Shown here piece by piece: positions 34,756-46,900 of a stretch of DNA of 64,000 bases. The stretch is from positions 310,001 to 374,000 of the forward strand of contig JALMLS010000228.1 of the NCBI GenBank assembly GCA_038496445.1. Reading direction: 5' to 3'. The notes beneath the pieces are model-generated. The model saw only the letters and a list, made by a program, of their open reading frames with translations, ran no database searches and was not told the DNA's origin. The stretch is from Trichosphaerium sp. ATCC 40318 (lineage: Eukaryota > Discosea > Flabellinia > Trichosidae). A program made the position numbers and the translations under genes. How positions within the stretch are numbered: position 1 is the stretch's first letter; every line of letters starts with the position of its first letter.

Positions 34756-34822
34756 ACTTATGGATCAGTAATTAATGAGAATGTTGAAGGTTTGTCAAAT
34801 ACAGCTATTTATTAACATAAGG

Positions 34823-36296
34823 CTAGTTCGATAGACATTGAGGTAGAGGCAGAGGTCCCAGAAACTCTGTTACAACATCTTGGTAGTTATCTGGAAGCAA
34901 GGATATCGCATTTAAAAACAAACCATCCATTCCAACAATATATCTATTCACGTGGTTAATAACTTGAATGTGTGTTATCCTACCTAGGACGAGGGTGTTC
35001 AGCTGTGAGGGCATTCATCTAGCAAAACCACTTAGCAGTGTTAAGGTAAAGGCGTTTTGTACCAAAGTATCAATAACTTCATTTGGGTCTCCAAGCATGG
35101 TTGTCTTCTTAACGAGTGCTTCATATTCCTTAATATACTTGTCTCCATACTCTTTTTTAGATTGCTCATGTTCTTCAAAATCTGAACATTGTAAAACAGA
35201 TGCAAAATCTTTATTAATACCTACGCACGTTTTTCATGTAAGGTTTTTGAGTTGTTTAGTATCGGTGTTGCGTAAGCTCCAGGAGCTTAACGAGTTAGTG
35301 GTTGCTCTAGAAAGTGTATTCGTACTCATAGTTATGACGGGAATACCAAACATTTTAAGCTCTTTACGTAGCATTCGACTAAAACCATCTACTGCAAACT
35401 AAAAACATTTTAATTGGTAGGAGTTAACATCGGAGATATTGATCCCGGAACGTCTTATTTTGTTTTATCTTACCTTCGATGATGCGTATGATGTAAACCC
35501 AGGTAACGCACATAATGCCAAAGCGCTTGACATATTGATAAATCTGCCACGTGTCTTTTTTAATATCGCTATGTGTAACGACATTAAAAATCAAAGTTTG
35601 CTCGGAACTACGTAACACTTTTTTCTTGACGTACGTAAAAACGCTTTTGTAATATTAACAAGACCAAATACGTTAACTAACACGATTTTTAGAAGGAGTT
35701 ATATCGGAGATAACGCGAGGATACAAAATAAAAAACTAGAGTGAATTCCGTTTTTTGTTTTTTTAACTTGCCTTCAAAAGTTTGTTTAAAGTCTTCAACT
35801 GACGTGAAATCAAATAGGAATCCTTTTAATATACCAGCATTATTAACGACACCAACGACCCTCCATAATTTCTTCTCACATATCTCATTGATAGTATTTA
35901 CAGCTTTCAAGATATCTTCCTTTCAAAAAAAGTCAGAAAAAACGAAAGGGAGAAAAAATTCGAAACAGTACTTGCCTTTTTTGTAACATCGCATTTTAAC
36001 GCTATAACTCTATCGGAGGTAGCTTTGTTGAGTGCTTTTACTGCATTTTCTCGAAGACATGACGCGAAAACGCAATACCCAGAGGCATCTAAGCGACGTG
36101 CAAGCATGTTACCAAACCCAGTGCTATTTGTTGTTTAGATAGGTTGTATTTACTATTTTAATACGTACTCACAACCAGTTATAAACACTGCATCACCTTC
36201 AACATACACACGCTTACGCTTGTTTCTCATGTACGCTCTTAAAAGATACAACGCTGTACCTCCAATCGCAAACAATAGAGTAATATGAAGCAACAT
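34823..36296 (-). CDS. SDR paralogue, copy B (convergent with copy A)
   Basis: ATG 36296 begins an anchor (MLLHITLLFAIGGTALYLLR), followed by DAVFITGC, NMLARRLDASGYCVFASCL, LKCDVTKK, LWRVVGVVNNAGILKGFLFD, NITKAFL, GRFINMSSALALCALPG, SYASSKFAVDGFSRMLRKEL and a C-terminal part ending LPLPQCLSN at 34823. LDASGYCVFA(T/S)CL and the block around NNAG are nearly the same as copy A, showing a duplication in opposite orientation. Same expected chemistry: NAD(P)-linked alcohol/ketone exchange at a membrane. Internal spacing of introns is similar but not identical. Confidence 0.85.
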
Positions 36297-37239
36297 GTAA
36301 AAGTCAAGGTACTACAATGAATGCAGGAACTTATTTGACTATTGGTGCATAGTAGGAGTTGACAATATCTGAACTGTATGTCAAAAAGATCTGAACGGAA
36401 ATTAAGTGACGTCAACACGGAGATATCAGAATTTGTTTGACTGTGATTAGTTTTTAACTCGGTTTTCAAACGGTTTTTTGTTTTCGCTGTTAAGACAAGA
36501 TTTAGGTATTTCATTTGTTGTATACTCCTTGGCGCTAATCCTAAATCATAAAAGGAAATTAATTACACAAAAGTTCCGGAACGTGTCCCCATGCCGTCAT
36601 TACTTCTCGTTACGCGTAGACTAGAATTATGGTGTTATTTTAGAAGTTTGTGGCATGATATCACGTGATAAATTTATTCGGAGGTAAAAACTTGCGAGCA
36701 TTGGTACATATTACTATGGCGAGGTTGTTATAACATAAAACCAACAGAACACTATTATTGACTCATATTTCTCCCTGTTTGATACATTTACAAATAAAGA
36801 AACCTTGAAAAACTTTCTACATTAAATACATACCTCGCTTTATACAGTTAATTAAACATAACTGAGGCACTCCGAGGTTTCTTTGTTGTAATTAAAACAA
36901 ACGTGGTATAAAGTATACTAGTACACGCCGTGTGGGCACTCTACAGTATCTCAGATCGAAGCCCCTAAGATTGCGACCGTGTCGCGGAAGTGTGAGTTAG
37001 AGCAACGTTCCGAAGCATTATTTTGTGCGTGGTGAGGCTGGATAGAGACGAGACCTTTTTTGAACAATCAGGTTTTCTACTCTTTATGGCAGAGAACAAA
37101 CGAAGTGTATTTGTAGGTGAACGACTTTGTCTTATCTTTTGATTCACAAAAACTGCGTAAACTCTTAGGAGTTTCAGTCCATCACGTTGTGGTTTTTTAA
37201 GCTACTTTATTCAGTATCTAACTGACACAGCAACAAGCA
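36297..37239. other. Long intergenic region
   Basis: About 940 bp with no supported gene. It contains one TCACGTGA palindrome (near 36660) and scattered stop codons in all frames. A few short open frames (60-90 codons) lack starts or splice partners. Confidence 0.45.
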
Positions 37240-39929
37240 ATGCATCTCTTCAAAGCATCTATCGTAACACTATTATTTATCGCGCTATCTGCCTTTGCTG
37301 TTAAGTTTTCGAACGTTGCGCTTCATAATGACCTCTCTTCGTTCATCCATCATCCTCATCGCACTGCCACTGAAGGATATGAGCCCGTAAAGGTACTAAA
37401 TTAAAGCTACATGTAGTTTTAAATCAAGTTTTTGCTGTTGACTATTCTAATAAAATTTGACATTTAGACAGCTCCTGGTGCTCCGTACCCTTTCGCTTCC
37501 AGACCGCAGTTTCCTGGTGAAGAAGATTTACCTTACGCACCTGTGAAGGGATATGGGAGGAACGGAGCTATATTGATCGATTTCGACGGTGACGGAGATT
37601 TGGATATCTACTTAACAGATGCATACCAAAATGACAACAAGTTGTTTATCAACCTCCTCAAAGAGGTACGCTATTGTTTTTTGCTAACTGTGATCTCTGC
37701 GTCTTACTCTATTTAGTGTGGGAGCATGCAATTTGATGATATAACATCGGAGATGGGTGACGTTGGACTAAATGATCACGACTCAGCTGCCTTGTGCTTC
37801 GGTGATATGAACAATGACGGATTGGATGATATTGTAGTTATGGGACATGATTCTAACGAAGAATCTGGAATACGTCTTCTACAGTAAGTAACATACACAA
37901 AACTATTAATAGCTCACTTTTGGTAACAGAGGTGTGAAACGCTCTAGAAAAGGGAAAAAAATGAGAAAAGGAAACTGTAGATACACTCTGTACTCAACTT
38001 TCAGTGACGTTTCAGAAAGATCAGGTGTTAAAACTCCTGGGTATGAATCATACACGCCTTCTGGTTGTACAGTTGCAGATTTTGACGGTGACGGTAAACT
38101 TGATATCTACGCTTCTACTTTATGGTTCAATATGAGTGACGGTTCATTGATTTTCAACGATGTTCAACCTCGGTTGACTCATAACATGCTATTTATGCAG
38201 TCTTCCTTGCCGCTAGTTTTCACAGAAGAAGCTGGACCTCTTGGACTCCAAAATCAAGAACTAAAGGGTATCACATGGGCTGTTGGTGCCGCAGATTTCG
38301 ATGGAGATGGTGATGTAGATATTTTCGCTTCTGAAGATCAAGGAGCTATGTTTGCAACAAGTGCGACTGTTTTTGTACTATTGATTGTACTAACTCCTGT
38401 TTCAAGCTGTTAGCCAAGAATTTGGTCTTGATAGAGGCTACCTTCGCGTATTTAAGAATAGGCTCGTTGAAGACGGTGAACTAAGCTTTCAAGACATCAC
38501 CCTTGATATGGGTATTCCTCCAGCGGATTATATGTCTGTTAGCTTCGGAGATTTAAACTGTGATAGTACGATATGCCATTCCTTTTCTGTTTTTTTTCTT
38601 CGTAGTTGTGATGGTCTTCTTACCTTTTGTATTTAGCTAAAACGGATATATTTTATTCACTGTTTGGTGACTATGGTCAAGTTGATAATATTCCAGCTTT
38701 TGCACCATACACTCAACCAGCTGAAACAAGCCGATGGCGGTATTTTGATGGAACAACTTTCAAAGATTCTTGGGAATCAACACCACGTATTGGTGGCGTA
38801 ATCTCAACTCCTTTCGGCTGGGGATCGACTCTAGTAGACTATGATAATGACGCTGACATGGACATTATATTCAACGGAGGCATCCATGTAGGAAGATTCA
38901 TTGACTTCAGTCCTGGAGCTGTTCTTGAAAACCAAGGATGTCGTTCAGGTCAAGACTCGTTTAATACCCTTTTTGAACGTGATGTGGGAGCCTACAGTAC
39001 AGTAGAAAACGGAGGTAACCCTTTTACAAGCGAGATGATAAACTGTGTGATTTCAGGGGACTTGGACAATGACGGGTTTAATGACCTTCTTCTAACTTCT
39101 AGTTTCGCTGCTCCACCTGAAGCGCCATACTCATTATACACCGCTGATTTGAATATTGGTAATGGGAGCCCTCAGTTTCCTGTTTCAGATTATACCGGAT
39201 CTTCTTTTAACGATGACTATGGTAAATGGATAAACTGGGAAGTAGTTGATCCTACTGATCCTGATCCTCAAGATTTCACTTGGAAAGGTATAGATGAGAT
39301 TCCAGAAGGACGAGTTTTCCTCTTGAAGAATGATGGTGATGTGCCACACAGTAAGTATTGTGCAACTATAGTTCTAGTATTAACTGAATTTATTAGAAGG
39401 GCGATCTGTTCGGGTTACGGCTGTAGGAACAATTGGTATTGTACCTTCTGGTTGTGTCAACAGAAATGGTATCGGTGCTGTTGTTGTTGTCAAGCCAAGG
39501 AAAAACCAATACGAATTAGCTAATTTTGCTTATTCGAAGCCTATTGTTGGTGGTTCAGGATTTGCAGGACAAGATGGATTGGCAAAGACTCTCGGGATTA
39601 AAAATGCGAAGTACACAAACATTGAAATAAGATGGCCAAGTCCAAATGGTGTTCTCACGAATGAACTGAAATGTGTAGAGCATGGCGAAGATATAATCTT
39701 TCCTGAGATACCATGTGATATCACACACAATAGATGTCCATCTGGGAGCCCACTAGAAGGATTTTATTCCTTTAGATCTTGTATTCTAAACAATATTAAC
39801 TCGCTAAGAAGATCAAAAGTACTTGGTGGAAAAGAAGCATCTTTATTCTATAAACGTATGTGTAACGCTTTCTTAGAGAGACATGGTATCCATAGAAATT
39901 GGTTGTGTCCTTCAATAAACTGTAACTAA
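37240..39929 (+). CDS. Secreted FG-GAP/VCBS repeat protein with ASPIC/UnbV C-terminus (CRTAC1-like)
   Basis: ATG 37240 with signal peptide MHLFKASIVTLLFIALSAFA. Repeated calcium-binding blocks follow: DFDGDGDLDIYLTD, CFGDMNNDGLDDIVVMG, ADFDGDGKLDIYAST, ADFDGDGDVDIFASED, SFGDLNCD, DYDNDADMDIIFNGG, GDLDNDGFNDLLL, the pattern of a beta-propeller of integrin-alpha type. The C-terminal part (VNRNGIGAVVVVK, GGSGFAGQDGLAKTLGIKN, EIRWPSPNGV) matches the ASPIC/UnbV domain that caps CRTAC1-type proteins. Likely an extracellular carbohydrate- or protein-binding, calcium-dependent adhesion protein. About seven exons; TAA 39927-39929. Confidence 0.87.
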
Positions 39930-40351
39930 ATATTGTAATTTTAAACATAACTAGTGTATGTATTTTTGTTCCTTCGCAGCTTCGACCTCTGAAATCTCGG
40001 TTGCCAATTTAACACATGTATTGACATTGGATACAGCAAACAACTGTATTGAGGAAGGTAAAGATTCGTTGCCTGTAAATGTCAAAAAGCCTACGCTGTG
40101 ACGTCAGGTAAAACCAATTGAGAAGCTCAACAGGTACAGCTTTTTGCCAAGAACTCGATAGTGGCAGCACTGTTCTTTTTATGTGGGAACGGTAGAAAGG
40201 TATTCCCGAGTGTTGGGTTTTGTACAGTGCAGCAGTATTCTCATCGTATGACTTCGTAACATAAGCGGAGCTGCGGCACAATTAAACATCCGAAAACATA
40301 CAGAATTTCTGACACGAGTCAAGACATCATCATTTATCTAGTAATACAACA
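39930..40351. other. Intergenic region upstream of a small gene
   Basis: A minus-strand open frame (about 40009-40281) has no ATG and no recognisable domain; treated as chance. Otherwise nothing identified. Confidence 0.4.
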
Positions 40352-40453
40352 ATGACACAACAAACGACTAGCACTGATGTAATATATAAACCTGTACCTA
40401 ACTCTCCGAGAATGGGTTTTTCTAATGGAGCGAGAATTTACAATCCAGAATGA
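40352..40453 (+). CDS. Upstream ORF of 33 codons overlapping the next start by ATGA
   Basis: ATG 40352 reads MTQQTTSTDVIYKPVPNSPR and ends TGA at 40451-40453, overlapping the next ATG (40450-40452) as ATGA. Several intron models tested by hand do not join it in frame to the downstream ORF. It could be a regulatory uORF or a separate small peptide. Confidence 0.4.
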   Translation: MTQQTTSTDVIYKPVPNSPRMGFSNGARIYNPE

Positions 40454-40791
40454 GAGCAACAACATTTAATGAAGTCGTCAATACTATCGAGTCTTTCTAC
40501 GCCAGTAAACATTCATTTACCTTCTACATCAACGGAACAATAAGGAAGGACTACACAAGTGTCAGACAATGGGCTGAGAGCGTAGATGATAATATGAAAT
40601 CAACATTTGTTGGCGGAACAATAGTAGTTGGTAACTTGGATTTTTCTGAAGAGACAATGACATTGAAGGGTATTGTTTATCAATTTAAGGATGGGAAATT
40701 TGCAACTTCTTGTTACTTAGTTACAAAGGTTGTAATTGAAAATGACAAAGTATTACTTAAACACTGTGATATGTACTACGACTACATTTGA
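40450..40791 (+). CDS. Small protein, possibly NTF2/SnoaL-like
   Basis: Single exon of 113 codons: FNEVVNTIESFYASKHSFTF, DYTSVRQWAESVDDNM, GGTIVVGNLDFSEETM, VYQFKDGKFATSCYLVTKVV, TGA at 40789-40791. One helix-rich start followed by strands, size about 110 residues and a shape reminiscent of NTF2-like/SnoaL folds, which are diverse binding or isomerase domains. No catalytic motif can be named, so the family call is weak; that it is coding is likely from length and codon pattern. Confidence 0.5.
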   Translation: MRATTFNEVVNTIESFYASKHSFTFYINGTIRKDYTSVRQWAESVDDNMKSTFVGGTIVVGNLDFSEETMTLKGIVYQFKDGKFATSCYLVTKVVIENDKVLLKHCDMYYDYI

Positions 40792-41207
40792 TATAAAGTC
40801 TTAAAATAAAGTATATTCATATTCGTTTATAGTGTTATCGTGTCCTAACAATCTCCAAATAGGATTGTGGCACAATCAGGTTATAACATGCGTGCATACC
40901 TAACTCCAATGCAAAAGTGGGTGCATTGGTGAATATAGAACTTACTTGGTACCAATAAAAAAAAAGATTGGGTATGAAATTTACTCTTTTTTAATGTCAA
41001 AATAGAAAACTAGAAAAACAACCAATAAAAAACCCGGTTGCTAGGAAATGCAGCTGAAATCAAATAAAAATACCTATACTCACCAAAGGAGGATACTAGA
41101 GTAAAGAAGAATAATGTGGATTTGATTTTAGGCATTTTGGCGACTACGATAGACTTGCCTTAAAGGGTTTTTTTTATTGAAATTATAAACTTTCACACAT
41201 ACACAAG
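40792..41207. other. Intergenic
   Basis: AT-rich; upstream of the pectate-lyase-like gene. No feature identified. Confidence 0.4.
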
Positions 41208-43419
41208 ATGGAAAGTCTGGTTTTATCTCTGTTACTGCTATTTTCAATTATGACTCTACTTGCTTTTGCGCAACGTGATTTGTACAGCAAGGGTGTACAT
41301 GATATGCGTCGTTTTCAGGTATACTTCCAACAACTTTTCTATTTTCCTGTTTTCGGTTTGTACGGATACGTGTTTGTTCCACGCACGTGTTTTGTTACCT
41401 TAAATAACATTTAGACGTCAGCTGTGCCAGGATCTGTAAATGTTTATGATTTTGGAGCCAAGGGTGATGGCGTAACTGATGATACAGGTAAACACGAATG
41501 GGATGTTAGTTTGTGCTCAAATAATTTTTCAGCGGCGTTTTCGAAAGCTCTAAAAAGCCTCGAGAATACTGGAGGTATAGTACATGCTCCTCAAGGAAAG
41601 TTTAAGTTCAACGGCGAACTAACTATACCAAAAGGCACGTGATTTCGGACATCACAAAAAAAATTAACTTTTTGTTTATAACAGCTGTCACTCTTGAAGG
41701 CACATTTCGCAGGTACGATATGACTCTTGTCAACGTTGGTATTAAATGTTTCTTTGCGACCTAAAGTGTACCATCTCACGACCAGAAAGTTCCAACTACT
41801 AAGGGCACTTTTTTCATGCCTTACAATGGTATGTAGCAACTTGGGGTTTTGTAGTATTTGTTTGTTGCAGTATTCGTTTCTCAGGCTTACTTTGTATTGT
41901 TAGGTCGTGGTAAAGTTAATGGAACCTCCTTTATCACTGTCTCTGAAGACGCCACCATTCGTGGAGTGGTTATATACTATCCAGAAGTAAAGGTTTGTGA
42001 GACAAACAAAAAGAAAATGATTGTTAACCCAGCTGCAGAAAGATGTTGCTCCTGTTCCATACCCTTGGTCTATTGACATGGTAGGCGCTAATGCTGCTGT
42101 ACTAGATATTGAGTGTCTTAATTGTTATAATGCGATTCGGGCTGTCCATTCTTCTAGACATTATATCGCCAGGCAAGTAACTAATCAAATACTTGTTGTG
42201 AAGAAAATATTATGGAACTTTTCGTTCACAACTGTTACGTGTCATTTTATACCATAAATGTTAAATATGACCATAGGGTTCAAGGGCAACCAATAAATAT
42301 TGGTGTTTATATTGATGAGACATACGATATTGGTAGAGTCGAAGATGTTCATTTTAATCCATGGTAACCGAATTTTTTTTAACCAAGAAAAAACTGAGAT
42401 CTTACCTTACGCAAATAGGTATAGCAACAACAAGGTCTTCATGAAAGTATGATAATATATTGTACTATTTCTATTTAACTTCAATAGCATCAATTACTGA
42501 ATGGCCGTGCTTTTGTTATCGCTAGAAGGTACAAACCAGAAACAAGATAACTTAGTACTTTTTTTTACTTTTTCTGTACTCTAATAACCTCTTACAGTGA
42601 CTGGGAATACTTCTTTAATACTTTCGCTTTTGGATATGCTGTTGGCTATGATTTTATTAAGAGCAGCACTGGATCTTGTAATGGGTAAGTGAACACGTGA
42701 AGCAAAATGTGTACTAAAAAAAACCTACTAGGAACTTCCTTGGTATTGGCGCAGACATGATGGTTAACGTACTTCTTATATGTCCATTGTCTATGTTGAC
42801 CCTTTAATCAATAACTAGGCTTCTGTCCGTGTTGCGGATGCTAAAAAATGGGGTATATTAATTACAAACGGAGAGTTTACTGCATTTGTAAGCGAACAAT
42901 TTGGAACTGGTACTTTATGCTTCAGAACCCTTTTTACTTCGTCCCTACATTCTAATCAATACCCAAAGCGTATGGACCAAGTTACCAAGTACTAGTAGAG
43001 CCATCAATGACAGGATCAATCCGGTTTGAGAACAGTAAGTTTAGTAAACAGTTCACGTTTGTTCTAAGATTAAAACACTATTTAGCTGCTTTTTGGGGAC
43101 CTTCAACTGCTGTTGCTGTTGTGAATGCTGGAACAGCATCGTTCTCTAACTGTGTATTCAATGATTGGGGTTCCAAACGTCATGCTATTGAAGTAAACAA
43201 AGGATCGATACTAATCGCAAACAATGACTTTCAAAAGGATGACAACCAAATCTACATTGGAAAAGATGCTGATAGAGCAATCATCACTGGTAATATGGTA
43301 GCGGTACGCTTTGTATAGGTATTTTTCGACGTTAGCATTAACCAATTTACCAGGGAGCTATTCGGTTCTCTGTGAATAATGCACGAAAAGTTGTAGAGAA
43401 CAACTTGGGAACAAGCTAG
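41208..43419 (+). CDS. Secreted right-handed beta-helix protein (pectate-lyase_3/GH55-like)
   Basis: ATG 41208 gives a signal peptide (MESLVLSLLLLFSIMTLLAF). The next exons read SVNVYDFGAKGDGVTDDT and AFSKALKSLENTGGIVHAPQ, then GKFKFNGELTIPK, the classic N-terminal cap of pectate-lyase-superfamily and GH28/GH55-like proteins. Later exons (AVTLEGTF, VPYPWSIDMVGANAAVLDIE, WEYFFNTFAFGYAVGYDFI, ANNDFQKDDNQIYIG) continue the helical coils. About twelve exons; TAG 43417-43419. Probable role: binding or cleaving polysaccharide outside the cell. Catalytic residues cannot be named. One intron (41635-41684) uses a GCACGTG donor. Confidence 0.82.
41635..41684 (+). other. GC-AG intron with GCACGTG donor
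   Basis: CCAAAAG joins CTGTCACTC to give IPKAVTLEGTF, as in related proteins. Using the GT at +5 makes a stop after a few codons. Confidence 0.85.
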
Positions 43420-43439
43420 GAAACAACATGCTGTGGATT

Positions 43440-43770
43440 TTCGGATGAAGAAAAAATAAAAAACCATCCCCTTATTAGAGTGAAAGCCAGCATGAGGACG
43501 TAAATCATCTTCAAAGTCTGTCATATTACTAGTATGTTCTTTATACATCTTTTGTATTAGCTAAACACTGTGACGTCTTCCATTGTCTTGAGATGATCAC
43601 GAGCGTAGCCAACATTATCGTGAATAAAATTTGCTTTCACAGAAAGTGACTTAAGCAGAAATAGCGACTAAGGAGACACAAGACAAACAAGTCATTCCAG
43701 ACACCCATTATCGTTCCCAATTGTTATCTTCGGTGCAAAGGATAAGAGGTTCATAGTCCAAGTTTATAAC
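43440..43770 (-). pseudogene. Possible gene fragment on minus strand
   Basis: Minus-strand stretches read like coding sequence: SLFLLKSLSVKANFIHDNVG then YARDHLKTMEDVT (about 43660-43565), and TSNMTDFEDDLRPHAGFHSN (about 43535-43470). They sit on different frames separated by about 26 nt with a stop, and no start was found. Either a decayed gene or a real one whose introns I misread. Family not recognised. Confidence 0.3.
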
Positions 43771-43995
43771 ATGATTAAAAACCACATGGAAAAATTCGTA
43801 CATCAAACGCGGTTTAACAAGCTATTTACTCTCCCACATGGTTTAGTTATGCTAGTATGTTCTTACAATTTTTACACTCTTTTTATTATTATTATTGCTT
43901 TTACAGTCATTTAGTTAGTTTTTCGAACGCGTTTACAGCAGCTACAATACATTTTTGTTTTTGTTTTTTTTTTTGCTTTTTTTTTGCTTTTTGTT

Positions 43996-46900
43996 TTAAA
44001 AGTTATGCCAATTGAACTGGTCCAAGTCTGCTGGAGCTTCTTGGACTTCTTGAGCAGCTTTAAGTGCAGCAGCGATAGCCTATATAAAAATATTAATTAT
44101 ACATCCAAGCAATGACTAAGAAACACGTGCGCAAACGCGAAAAAACAACGAAAGAAAAAAAGCAAAGAAGCTGTCGTTATCGTCAGGAAAGGTCACATGT
44201 TTCATAGTAGAGAGAATACGTACGTTAACACTCTCAGGTGTAAGATTATCAAAATCAGGTAAACCTCCTGAAGCAAGAAGCTCATTAATAGCAACATTAT
44301 CATCATCTTCTTCTTCTTTACCACTACTCTTACCGCGAAGCTCTGATGACAACTCACCAAGACCCAAGAGATCAACAGATCCTTTCTGTTGCTGTTGTTG
44401 TGTTTTCCCAGTAGTAGTAGATCTCCTTATACGAGGTTGGTCTTGTTGCTCTGATTTGGAGCTTGTTTTGCTTGCTTTGCGTTTTTTTGTGCTGGCTTGT
44501 TTTTTTTCTTTGGCTGGCAGCTTTGTCTTTGTCTTTTTCCTTGACCTTGCTTTCCAGTAGGTTTTCTCATCACCATCTTCTTTTTCTTCTTCAAAATCCT
44601 CATCATACTTAGCAAAGTAAGCTTGTTCTCTGACATTCATCTTTCTTTGCATAGCTTCAGCTTGCTCTTTTTGTGAAGGAACTTTCTTCTTTTTTTTCTT
44701 CATTCTCAAAACTTTCGGTATTACACTGTAGTCTTTAGAGCTAATGTCATCTAAACTACGTTTCCTTGTTACAGGACTCTTAGCAAATTTCAAATCCTTC
44801 TTCATTTTTTGTTTCTTAACATCACGTTCAACTAAAGACAAGAAAACATGAGATTCACCATATCTTTCTTTAAAAGCTTTTTTTTTAAAAATCTTACGTG
44901 ATCTTCGTTGGGCAAGTCCTGTACGTTTAACACCTTTGCCCCATTTCATCTCCTCTGATTCTTCTACAACAAGATTAACACTTAAAGAATTGGTATCGAC
45001 TCAAGAAAGCTACATACGGCGTTGTATTGGTTGCTTCACAGCAGGAATTGAGCTACTGCCAATCATACGTGGTTTCAATTCAGGAGATCTTGGGCTCGCC
45101 CGACCTCCTCTGTTTCTACCTGAAGACCTTCTACCGCGACCTAAACTAAATCTCTTCTCTGTTGTTTTAGCTAATAGCACAATCAACAAACTTATCAACA
45201 AGCCAACAATAATATACAATATAAAATAACGAGAAAATAAAATCAACAATAATAGCTATTCATGCGCACGTGAAGGTTTCGGACTTTGTTTCGCAGAAGA
45301 TTTAGTTGGTAATCTTTGTCTTTTTACACTTACAGAGGACTTTGTGTCTGAGACATTAGGCGCGCGCCTTCCTTAAGAAGAGGTAAGTGGTAAATAAGAA
45401 AACAAGCCAAAACCAAACAAGGGGCGTACTGCTCTTAGCTCTTTTACTTGGCGATTTGGCCTTGTCAAAGCTTGACGTACCACGTCTTTGTTTTGGCGGT
45501 ATAAATGGTTCGACATCTTTCTCGTCCGTCGTAGTAGGTAGTAATGGAGAATCAATACTAGTAGTATACTGTGGGCTATGCGAGAAATTCCCTGAGTAAT
45601 TCCGTTGTTGCATCAACTCATCAAGTTTGTTCATGTCATTAGTAGGTGACATTGATCTTTGCCTACCCATAGGTCGAGGTGGTGGCATTCCAGGTATTCC
45701 AGGCATTCCAGTCATTGGCACATCCGAAGGAGGACTGAAAAATGGAGGTGGAGCTCCACCCGAGCCTGGCTGTGGCGGTGGAGGTGGAGGTGGCCCACCC
45801 ACTGATGGTGGTATTCGTCCTTCTGGAGGTTTAAATGCTCCTTGGTCGAATTTTTCTGCTCCCATCATCGGTGCTAATGGTGCTGATGGTGGTAGTGAAG
45901 ACACAGACTTTGGTTGTGGTTTTAAGTAGTCAAGAGCTTTACGCTTTCGTTCAGCACCAATTTTCTTCGAAGTAGGCTTTTTGCTTTGTGATTTTTTTCT
46001 AGTTTTTGCTTTTCCCTTTTTTTTGTTCTCCTTTTTAGGTGTCTTGGCCTTTGAAAAAATAAAACTATCATTCTCGCTCGCTTTTTCATTTAAAACTTCA
46101 GCCTTTTCTTGGCGGTCTCGACGGATTTCTCGTTCTCTCTCCGCTTTCTCTTTTTTTTCCTCCTGTCGTTTTTTCATTTGTTCCTCATATTGACGCATTT
46201 CTTCTTGTTGTGTTGCTTTCTCTTCCTCATTTTGTCTAAGGCTTTCTTCTTCCTTTAATAGTTCTCTCTCATTTCGTTTACGCATTTCTGCTTCTTCCAC
46301 CTGTGATACAGGGCTAATCGCATCTTGACTTTCGTCTAAATCGGCGTAATCACTCATTTCTACATCGAACTTATCATCCGCATAATCCATGAATAGATCG
46401 GGTGTAATAACATCCGCAGTTTGTTTACCAACACGTGTAGACACAGAGCGGGAGAGGCTTTGTGATAGATCTGAGTCAAGTTCGCTCTCAAAATCTGAGT
46501 CATCACTACCACTTTCTTCTTCACTACTACTTTGGTCACCATCACTCATATAAGCATCATCTCCAGTTTCTTCTGACAGCTGCAAAGCATAAGTTAAAAA
46601 TAACAAACTCAAACAATCATAAAAAAATATATTTTGGTTTTCGTACTCCCTCATCTGTGCTTCTATAGCCTGGAGGCAATCGTGAACTACTTGAAGATCT
46701 TGTAGATTTACGAGAACTATTCTCTACATTGTTATCAGGGCGCACCCCGGCAATTTGAAGTGCTAGAAAAGGGAGTAAGTCTTTTTGTTTCGTACGAAAA
46801 TACAAAAAAAAATAAAGCATGCTATCATCGTGTACATTACATGTACATTCATACATAAATACATAACGCAATATCATAATTTTGGGTATACAGAGAAAGT

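Noticed and set aside
36965-37147. Minus-strand 60-codon frame
   Set aside because: Isolated, with no splice partner or family resemblance.
40009-40281. Minus-strand open frame of 90 codons
   Set aside because: Starts at a non-ATG codon, has no recognisable motif and overlaps the probable promoter of the small gene.
45010-45249. Minus-strand frame with a transmembrane-like start (MLILFSRYFILYII)
   Set aside because: The hydrophobic part sits between a GTGCGC donor and a TTAG acceptor and reads better as intron; only the Arg-rich later part was kept as exon.
45627-45929. Gly-rich open frame on the plus strand
   Set aside because: It is the complement of the Pro-rich region of the minus-strand gene; poly-Pro codons read backwards as Gly.
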